Shown: positions 56,701 to 64,000 of the stretch, one piece after another
Layout: the number at the start of each line of letters is the position of its first letter
How positions within the stretch are numbered: position 1 is the first letter of the stretch
DNA from: Okapia johnstoni
Lineage: Eukaryota > Chordata > Mammalia > Artiodactyla > Giraffidae
Length of the DNA: 64,000 nt
Direction of reading: 5' to 3'
NCBI GenBank assembly: GCA_024291935.2
Contig: CM044309.1
Location: 2,914,001-2,978,000 of the forward strand
Translations under genes and position numbers: made by a program
The notes under the pieces: generated by a model
What the model saw: the letters and a program-made list of their open reading frames with translations, nothing else
Databases searched by the model: none
Told to the model about the DNA's origin: nothing

Positions 56701-57922
56701 TACACTCATTTAACTCATTCTCTGGACAGTTTTCCAGGCTCAGGTTTTCTGGGGACACCGTCTATTAAAGAATTTCATAAGGTCTCAGTCTATTGGCTAG
56801 GATTTCTGATGCTTTTAGAGAAAAGTTGAAAGGTAGATCATTTTTTAAAAATTACATATACAGTCACATGTGGGTTGTGAGTATGTATGTTAAGTTTTAA
56901 ATTGCCCTGAAAATACTTATGTTAAAGTATCTATATTGCTTAATTCTTAAAATAACTCTATAAGACAGGTGCTTGTCTTCCTACTTTAAAATTAAAAGTC
57001 TCAAGAAAAAAGTCGTCAGGTAAATTGTCCAAAGTTAAATAGTTAACAGTAGCTGAGAGGGCACTTATTAGAATGGAAATGTTTAGATTTCAGAACCTCC
57101 TGTCTTAATTATTAGTCCAAAGAGACTTAAAAAAAAAAAAAAAAAAAACCTCTGCAATTTATTTTCCACATGCACATGGCTTTAAAATTTTTTTGATATT
57201 AAAGCTTCAATATATTAAAATTTAGAAATTTCTCTTACAAGTTTCTTAAAACATTTATATTTTATTGCTCCATTTTTTTTCTGAAAGGAAGCAGCAAAAT
57301 TTCAGTAGTATTTTAGGCTATTTCAAAATATAATTAACATTGCAAATAGTATGTCAATATCCTATGCCTTCTATATAATCATAGAAAAAGAATACAAGAG
57401 TTTAATTATCTCCAAAGTCCAAGTCACAAAGAAGTCAATGTGAGTATCTAAATTTATATTTGGATTTGCGATCTCTTGAGATACAAAATTGAATTTATTG
57501 CCCTCTAGAATATGAAAGCACCTAAGCAGATTCAGTTGCTTTCTATGATAGCAGTCTTGGTAATACACAATCTCAAAACTATGACTTTTTTTCAAAAGCG
57601 AAATAAACTCCCTTTTCCACAGTTCTGTTGTAATGATCTTATGTTTGGTTTGACTCAGTAGTTCTCAAGGTAGAGGAGCAGGCTTTCCCCTGCTTCTTAG
57701 GCTGCTTTAACAACAGAATTGATAGCATGGGTTGTGATGGTGACAACACATTTGTCAAACTGGAGCTGGTCTCAAAACATACTGTTTCTGGTATTGCCAA
57801 AGCTTAGGACTTAATATGCCCAAATATTGATATCCATTCTAGTTTATTAGGCAGGATTACTTGAACCCACACATAATCCTCTAGCAGGATGTCGAGTGTT
57901 TCAAATGGCCGTATGTACTCAT
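53753..57922. other. Repeat-poor region of 4.2 kb
   Basis: No BovB, Bov-tA or young L1. Weak old remnants: a sense MIR trace near 54650-54740 ('ttactagctgtttgagcttgagc') and an antisense MIR near 56935-57115 ('aataactctataagacagg', 'aaagttaaatagttaacag'). A run of 20 A lies at 57129-57148, and a short GT tract near 56147-56158. The stretch 54170-54360 is more GC-rich but not recognisable. No exon supported. Confidence 0.4.
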
Positions 57923-58199
57923 CCAGGAGAAGGCAATGGCACCCCACTCCAGCACTCTTGCCTGGAAAATCCCATGGACGGAGGAGCCTGGTGGGCTACA
58001 GTCCATGGGGTCACTAAGCATCGGACACGATTGAGCGACTTCACTTTCACTTTTCCCTTTCATGCACTGGAGAAGGAAATGGCAACCCACTCCAGTGTTC
58101 TTGCCTGGAGAATCCCAGGGACAGGGAGCCTGATGGGCTGCCGTCTATGGGGTCGCACAGAGTCGGACACGCCTGAAGTGACTCAGCAGCAGCAGCAGA
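57923..58199 (+). mobile_element. Bov-A2 SINE, full dimer, sense
   Basis: Two Bov-A monomers ('ggagaaggcaatggcacccc' start and 'ggagaaggaaatggcaaccc' at about 58069) joined by the 'cacttttccctttcatgcac' linker. It ends 'gaagtgactcagcagcagcagcag', the usual (AGC)n tail. Low divergence. Confidence 0.95.
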
Positions 58200-58808
58200 A
58201 TATGAAACACTACAATTTTATGATAATGAAACATATAATTAATCTGTTCATTGAAACCCATCTATCAAGTTAAATTTGGGAACTGATCCTAATGAGATAA
58301 AAATTTAGCTATAGAAAAATGAATCCATTATTAAAAACTATTTGTATATGTATAATTTGACAGGAATGCTTGCATCTTGATTAAAGCAAATATTTGTACC
58401 CAGAAACTTTGTCTTCTATGATGTTTATCCTAACAGTATACAGCAAATAGAGAAACACGAGGAGTTCAAAAAAGTCTATTAAATCATGATTAAAACAGTG
58501 AGAGCCTGCGACCTTTGAGGAATGGCCTGCTCCCTTCCCCTCCTCTAATAAATGCAATGGAAGACCTACTCCATCTATGGCTTTGGTTTCTCTTGACGTC
58601 TGGCAGGGCACTGGTTTCTCATTCCCACCAAGTCTGTGCAGCAGACAGTCTATTCTGGGCAAGCGTATCTAAGAGGCCTGCACTTTCCCTCCTCTACCTG
58701 GTGCCCTCAAGAGGGTGGCAGCTTTACTTTACAGGGTCACAATACTGGACCCTGATTGCCTTTGTCCCTTAGCAGTTACACCAGGTAAAGATAGTGTCAA
58801 ACAGAACA
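58200..58808. other. Unassigned sequence
   Basis: The left part is AT-rich. From 58500 to 58790 the sequence is more GC-rich ('gcccccttcccctcc'-like) with no match I can name. Opposing open frames of 93 and 85 residues overlap here, and neither shows a domain. Confidence 0.35.
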
Positions 58809-58883
58809 CTGCTGCTGCTGCTAAGTCACTTCAGTCGTGTCCGACTCTGTGTGACCCCATAGACGGCAGCCCATGAGGCTCCA
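58809..58883 (-). mobile_element. Bov-A2 SINE 3' fragment, reverse orientation
   Basis: A (CTG)n start followed by 'aagtcacttcagtcgtgtccg' and 'gacggcagcccatgaggctcc'. Only about 75 bp remain. Confidence 0.9.
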
Positions 58884-59929
58884 GCTAATGGCTGAAATCA
58901 ATATCACTCATGGAAAAAGAGGATGGCAGGGAGACTTCACGGATATCCAAGATTTTACCTTGTGAGGAATCACATCAGAAGAGCTGCACATATTGTAAAA
59001 ATATACCGAATTCACTACTGAGATTCTTACCAAGAATCATTACTGATTTATGCATCCTCTCCTCTTCCTATCTGAACCTCCCTGACATGATCAAACTACA
59101 TTTAAAGAGCCCAAGCATGATGGTCGGGGGGGGCGGGGGGGGGGTGGTGGATTTAAACTACATGGAAAAATCTAAGCAAAACATGTAGTTCCTAAATTAC
59201 AGAGACTTGTTTGCAACTGTCAATAGCATTTATGAATCCTTGCTTTGCTTCCACATACCTGCATGGTTTCAAGTTCTTGCCCACATTCCTTTGCTACATT
59301 TTTGTTATATCATTTTCTGTTGAAAGATTTCCCAAGGTTATCACTAAAGCATCCTTTGGGAACAGCCCAAATTCTCATGCTATTTATTAGATTTCATTGG
59401 GTTAGGAGGCACTTATACAGGTATGAAAGAATTATGTTGCTAAAAAGAAAGCTAAAAGTCAAAATATATTGGCCTTCTTTCTTGTTCAACAGACCTCCTG
59501 AGAACAAGAAATGGTGGTTTAGTCCTTCTACACATAGCCTACAATCATTGGAGCTAAAGTCAATTTTGCAATATTATTCTTCAAGGTGAAACTAAGTGAT
59601 CGTCTGTCTTTATATTAGGTGAATAAGATGAGAAAGAACATGATTAATAGTGGAAGTGAAATTTCGAATAGGTTTTGTGTCAAAGAAAGAAGAATGCCGT
59701 TTAAACTCTCCCTTACTAAAATAAAGTTATGCACCCCTTGCAACCTAGTTTACATCTATTATTGTATTAACATTTGAATTCGAATTTTAAAGGATGCATT
59801 TTGTTCATATAACCAGTGTGAATGCCTCAGTAAACTTCGGGTAAAATCCAATCACACATTCATTTCTCCAGTGACTTACCTGAAGCCCAGCACACTTGAA
59901 TGGTAGCAAGTCCCACACTTGCCTCTTGA
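58884..59929. other. Unassigned sequence with a G-rich tract
   Basis: A G-rich run lies at 59126-59150 (8 G, C, 10 G, then T-separated GG pairs), a G-quadruplex candidate. The rest is AT-rich without recognised repeats or exons. Confidence 0.4.
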
Positions 59930-60185
59930 AGTGATGCTGAGGGACAGCCCCAAGGACCGAGAAGGGACATGCAGCTAGTCCGCCGAAGCAGCAGGGGAGC
60001 CCTTAGTCTCAGGGAGCTGCCCAGAGCCGCCTTTCCCGCCGTGCGGTGCCGGTTGCAGCTTAGTCTCCTCGGGAGAAGCGGGCAGCGCCGCTCTAGCTCC
60101 TCACCGACAGATCTACGCTGAAGGCACCGGCCTTGGGCTTCTCGGGAGAAACGCGGCTCCCCCCTTGCAACTCTAAACTTAATCT
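59930..60185. promoter_or_regulatory. CpG-rich patch, left part (candidate promoter)
   Basis: From about 59950 to 60180 I count roughly 18 CpGs in 230 bp at about 60% GC, inside a window that is otherwise AT-rich and CpG-poor. Clusters such as 'gtccgccgaag', 'cccgccgtgcggtgccgg' and 'gcgggcagcgccgc' are typical of unmethylated promoter DNA. No repeat family explains it. It continues beyond the BovB insertion. Which strand would be transcribed, and whether a transcript exists, cannot be told. Confidence 0.45.
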
Positions 60186-60473
60186 CAGTTCAGTTCAGTT
60201 CAGTTGCTCAGTCGTGTCCGACTCTTTGCGACCCCATGAACTGCAGCACGCCAGGCCTCCCTGTCCATCACCAACTCCCTGAGTCCACCCAAACCCATGT
60301 CCGTCGAGTCGGTGATGCCATCCAGCCATCTCATCCTCTGTTGTCCCCTTCTCCTCCTGCCCCCAATCCTTCCCAGCATCAGGGTCTTTTCCGATGAGTC
60401 AGCTGTTCGCATGAGGTGGCCAAAGTATTGGAGTTTCAGCTTCAGCATCAGTCCTTCCAACGAACACCCAGGA
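60186..60473 (-). mobile_element. BovB 3' fragment with perfect 12-bp TSD
   Basis: It begins at the element's 3' end ('cagttcagttcagttcagttg') and is 5' truncated at 288 bp ('acgaacacccagga'). TAAACTTAATCT flanks it at 60174-60185 and 60474-60485. The copy is close to the family pattern, so it is probably young and may be polymorphic. It splits the CpG-rich patch. Confidence 0.96.
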
Positions 60474-60485
60474 TAAACTTAATCT

Positions 60486-60690
60486 ACCGACCTCTAATTG
60501 ACTTTTAAAGGTAACAGTTTTCTTTGTGAATCATTTTCAGGTCCCATAGTGCAAGCTCTCCATGTGAAAACTGGCACAGAAAGCGGTCAGGTCTGATTAG
60601 AAGACCTCCCTCCCCGCGACGGGACAACACTGTCCTCCTCTCCTCCTCGGGAGCCCACTGAACAGAAGACGGGGGGCTTTTTTTTTTTTT
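60486..60690. promoter_or_regulatory. CpG-rich patch, right part
   Basis: GC-rich sequence resumes at about 60590 ('gaaagcggtcaggtctg', 'cctccccgcgacgggac', 'ctcctcctcgggagccc'). It is the continuation of the left part before the BovB inserted. A T-run at 60679-60692 closes it. Confidence 0.4.
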
Positions 60691-61078
60691 TTAAACATTC
60701 AAAAGACAATAGAACCACTGATAAATTATTGATTTCCATATTTGGCAACTAGCCTTACCCCAAACCTGAAAGTAATTATACCTTCACTAATTTTCCCTAT
60801 TTTTCTTGCCATTCTACATGAGTCTACTTCCATTTCTGTGTGTGAGTTTGAGATAATATCACAGAGTCCAAAATTATTTCTGTCACAGAATAGAACGATA
60901 GAGCATGAAGAACCTCTTGGTGAGGCATCAGGCAGTGATTATAGTTTCTTCTATACAGGGTACTGTGGTTCTTACACTGAGGGGAAATTAGAATGCAATA
61001 TTTTCATATTATATTCAGTGATTTTACACAGTGAACAAAACTAGGGAATTTTCTGTAAACATATTCATTCTCAGCACT
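60691..61078. other. Unassigned AT-rich sequence
   Basis: About 390 bp with a 100-residue open frame (60742-61044) that has no recognisable domain. No repeat named. Confidence 0.35.
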
Positions 61079-61651
61079 ACTGAGGTATAACTCACATCCT
61101 ATATAATTACAATTATAATACAAATATAATTATAATTATAATTGTAATTATAATCCTAAAAATTACAGTGCAGTGTTGGGTTTTTTTTTTTACGAGTTAT
61201 GCTGTTATCATCAAAAACTAAGTTTAAAACTTTTTGTCTTTCCAGAAAGAAATTTCATATTTCTCAGCAATCTCTCCCCACTCTTATCCTCCAATACTAG
61301 CCCCTGGCGAAGCTAATATACTTTCTATCTCTGTAGATTTGCCTATTGTGGACATTTTATATCAGTGGTGTCATATCAGTCCTCTGTGACTGATTATTGC
61401 AATTAGTATATTTTTTTGCAAGGCTCATCCATGTTGAAGTATGCATCCATACTTCATTCATTTTCATTGCTGGATAATATTCCATTGTGTAGATATACAG
61501 CATCCCGTTGAATCCTACATTGACAAATGAACATTTGGGTCCTTTCTGTTTTGGGGCTTCAATCAATAGTGCTACTTGGAACATTCATGTACAAGTTTTT
61601 GTGTGGATTTATGTTTTCATTTCTCTTGAATTTGCTAGAATTGCTGAATCT
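61079..61651 (-). mobile_element. Old L1 (L1M) 3' UTR to ORF2 end, antisense
   Basis: 'tactgaggtataactcacatcc', then after an AT-rich expansion at 61107-61155, 'gatttgcctattgtggacattttat', 'ggctcatccatgttgaag', 'gataatattccattgtg' and 'ttcatgtacaagtttttgtgtgg' give the antisense order of an old L1. It is interrupted on the right by a Bov-tA. Confidence 0.78.
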
Positions 61652-61853
61652 ATTTGTGGCTCAGGGGTAAAGAATCTGCCTGCCAATGTAGGAGATGCAG
61701 GTTTGATCCTTGGGTCAGGAAGGTCCCCTGGAGAAGGAAATGGCAACTCACTCCAGTATTCTTGCCTGGGGTATCCCATGGATGGAGAAGCCTGGCAGAA
61801 TACAATCCATGGGGTTGCAAAAAAAGGACACGATTTAGCAACTAAACAACAAT
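61652..61853 (+). mobile_element. Bov-tA SINE, sense
   Basis: From 'tttgtggctcaggggtaaag' to 'gacacgatttagcaactaaac'. The head lacks its first few bases. It is inserted at the end of the old L1. Confidence 0.93.
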
Positions 61854-61984
61854 AGTATTTATCTATATATAATATAGATATGTAAAATGCTTCACATGAT
61901 AAGGCTAGCAACCTTCTATGCCCTTACAAAGTGGTTACACTATTATTGACCTATTTCTTACACAGTAAAGTACACGTGTGTGTG

Positions 61985-62188
61985 TGTGTTAGTTGTTCAG
62001 TTGAGTCCACCTCTTTGTGACCCCGTGAACTGTAGCCCGCCAGCACCTTCTGCCCATGAAATTCTCCAGGGAAGAAAACTGGAGTGGGTAGTCATTCCTT
62101 TCTCCAGGGGAGCTTCCCCACCCGGGGATTAAACCTGCTTCTCCTGCATTGCAGGCAGATTCTTTACCATCTGAGCCATCAGGGGAGT
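61985..62188 (-). mobile_element. Bov-tA SINE, reverse orientation, near-perfect TSD
   Basis: From 'gttagttgttcagttgagtcc' to 'ccatctgagccatcaggggag'. CAGTAAAGTAC (61963-61973) and CAGTATAGTAC (62189-62199) differ at one base and are a credible target duplication. A (GT)n tract adjoins the left side. Confidence 0.92.
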
Positions 62189-62384
62189 CAGTATAGTACC
62201 TAGGTACAAGGAACAAATGAGTAGTTCCCTAAGGAAGGGAGATACGGAGTTGAGTGAAATAGTGTCAGGGATTACATGGTCTTCACTTCTGGTGGATTAA
62301 TTATTTTATAATCAGAAGTGTGTACCAGTTAATCCTTGTCACTTAGTTCACCCAACTCTGTGTCTCCCTTCCTTTGGGAGCCAA

Positions 62385-63085
62385 TCATTTGTGCTATGTA
62401 CCTATAAGTTTATTTTCATCTTAATCTGTTTTTTTTTTTTAGTTTCCATATGTAAGTGGAAACATCCAGTATTTGTTTTTCTCTAACTTATTTCACTAAG
62501 TGTAATACCCTCCCAGTTCCATTTATGTTGCTGCAAATGATGAGACTTTCTTCTTTGTTGTGACAGAATAATATTTCATTGTATATATACCACATCTTCT
62601 TTACCCATTTATCTGGCAGTAGATGCTCAAATTGCTCACATATTTCATCTATTGTAAATAAGGCTGCAATGAAAATTGGGGTGCACATATATTTTTGTTT
62701 AGCATTTTTATTTTCTTCAGATGAATACTCAGGAGCCAAATCTGTGGGTTGCACGCAGTTATACTTTTAATTTTTTGAGAAAGTTCCATAGTGGCTGTAA
62801 CAAATTAGTTTCCAGCAAGAGTACACTAGCATTCCCTTTTTTTCACGTCCTGGCAAACACTTGTTATTTGTTATCTTTTTAATGATAGCTATTCTGACAT
62901 GTGTGAGGTGATATCTCAGTGTGGTTCTAATTTGTGTTTCTGTGATAATTAGTGATGTTGAGTATCTTTTCATGTGCCTGTTGACCTTCGATATGTCTTA
63001 ATTGGAAAAATATTCAGTTCCTCTGCACATTTTGTCTTTAGACCACGTTGTCTTTTGATATTGAACTGTGTGTGTCCTTTGTACA
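62385..63085 (-). mobile_element. L1 ORF2 3' part, antisense, left of a SINE
   Basis: 'agtttccatatgtaagtgg', 'acttatttcactaagtg', 'ccagttccatttatgttgctgc', 'ttccatagtggctgtaac' and 'gaccttcgatatgtctt' are in antisense ORF2 order. It continues after the Bov-tA to the window end. Confidence 0.85.
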
Positions 63086-63308
63086 TGTCAGATGTGTATG
63101 TGTGCTCACTCACTCACTTCTGTCTGATTCCGTAACCCCTTGGACTGTAGCCTACCAGGCTCCTCTGACCATGGAATTTTTCAAGCAAGAATGCTGGAGT
63201 GGATTGGCATTTCCTTCTCCAAGGGATCTTCCTGACCCAGGGATTGAAACTGTGTCGCTTGTCTCCTGCATTAGCAGGCAGATTCTTTACCACTGTACCA
63301 CCTGGGGA
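63086..63308 (-). mobile_element. Bov-tA SINE nested in L1
   Basis: From 'gtgtgctcactcactcacttc' to 'ttctttaccactgtaccacctgggg'. The L1 match on either side is continuous in the element, so the SINE is the younger insertion. Confidence 0.92.
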
Positions 63309-63311
63309 CCC

Positions 63312-64000
63312 TATATGCTAGATATTAATGCCTATGGATATGCCATTTATGTACTTCTCCCGTTCAGTAGGTGGGCTTTACATTTAATGGATGACTTCCT
63401 TTGCTGTGCAAAGGACTTTTAGCTTGCTGTATCCCCATTTGTCTATTTTAGCTTCTGTTTCTCTTGCCTGTTGAGACAAATTAAGAAAAAAAAAAGTTCC
63501 TAAGACCAGCGTCAAGGAGCACACTGCCTGTGGTTGCTTCCAGGCATTCCACAGTTTCAGGTTTTACACTTAAATCTTTATTCCTTTGGTTTTATTTTTG
63601 CGTCTGGTGTAAGCGGTGCAGCTTCATTGTTTTGCTTTTGTAGCTTTTCAGTTTTTCCAACACGACTTGCTACAGAGGCTGTCTTTTCCCCATTGTGTAT
63701 TCTTGCCTCCTTTGTCATAGACTGACAATATGAGGCATGGATTTCTTAAATTTATCTGAGATTCTAGCATGTGATTTCAGTCTTCTTAAATTTGCTGGGC
63801 TTATTTCTAGGCTGGAAAAGAATATGTATTCTCTCTGTTCTATTCCCAGAACCCATGTGTCTCTTTTCTTGACAATACCATGAAGTTTTGATTACTATAA
63901 CTCTGCAGTATACTTTTATATCAGAAAGAGAGTTATCTTCATTTTAATTCTTTCTTTTCAGTGTTATTTTAGCTATCTGGGGCCTTTTGTGATTCCATTA
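63312..64000 (-). mobile_element. L1 ORF2, antisense, continuing past the window end
   Basis: 'atgctagatattaatgcc', 'tttgctgtgcaaaggactttt', 'tttgtctattttagcttctg', 'actataactctgcagtatac' and 'gctatctggggccttttgtg' continue the antisense ORF2. The element runs off the window at 64000. No open frame of useful length. Confidence 0.85.

Noticed and set aside
61107..61155. AT-rich tract as a replication origin or matrix attachment site
   Set aside because: It is a short 'taattataat' simple repeat inside an old antisense L1, and nothing else supports a function.
1..64000. CRISPR array, operons, phage or bacterial genes
   Set aside because: No regularly spaced repeats, ribosome-binding sites or dense coding. 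The repeat content is plainly ruminant nuclear DNA.

Overview
This window is nuclear DNA of a ruminant (cattle, sheep, goat or deer group). The evidence is its repeat content: many Bov-tA and Bov-A2 SINEs, at least a dozen BovB (RTE-clade) LINE fragments, ruminant-type L1, one older cetartiodactyl CHR-2-like SINE, and ancient mammal-wide repeats (MIR, MER5A, MER20, a Tigger1 end, old L1M). These families occur across pecoran ruminants, so the species cannot be fixed from them. I see no protein-coding exon, no intact RNA gene and no sign of prokaryotic or free viral sequence. The longest open frames (350, 187, 178 residues) are all BovB coding sequence, and the next longest are its antisense mirror. 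The window reads as intergenic or deep intronic.

Layout. 1-5.6 kb: unassigned sequence, then two degraded sense-strand L1 pieces with a dimeric Bov-tA inside. 5.6-13.2 kb: mostly AT-rich unassigned DNA with Bov-tA copies, a BovB tail and a nested block at 10.6-12.6 kb (MER5A, Bov-tA, L1 with a solo LTR inside it, a second L1). 13.6-15.1 kb: an L1 with a 5' inversion. 15.1-21.2 kb: repeat-poor apart from MIR and old L1. 21.2-24.8 kb: a rearranged BovB carrying a Bov-A2 with perfect target duplications, then Bov-tA and old L1. 26-29 kb: two BovB copies, MIR and MER20. 31.7-36.9 kb: a dense pile of LINEs ending in a near-full-length minus-strand BovB whose 5' end is inverted and whose reverse-transcriptase active site is mutated. 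37.6-38.0 kb: a head-to-head Bov-tA pair. 41.1-43.6 kb: an L1 with its 5' end on the minus strand, a Tigger1 end and a small inverted L1. 46.8-48.1 kb: BovB plus another inverted L1. 50-58 kb: sparse repeats and a retroposed 5' half of tRNA-Ile at 53.7 kb. 59.9-60.7 kb: a CpG-rich patch split by a BovB insertion. 61-64 kb: L1 and Bov-tA to the window end.

There is no operon or pathway here. What can be read is insertion history: precise target-site duplications, nesting order, and repeated 5' inversion (twin priming) of LINEs. The most unusual single object is the tRNA-Ile half at 53698-53739, flanked by a perfect 13-bp duplication at an L1-endonuclease-type site. The most likely functional candidate is the CpG-rich patch near 60 kb. 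I found no previously undescribed multi-gene system and would not claim one.
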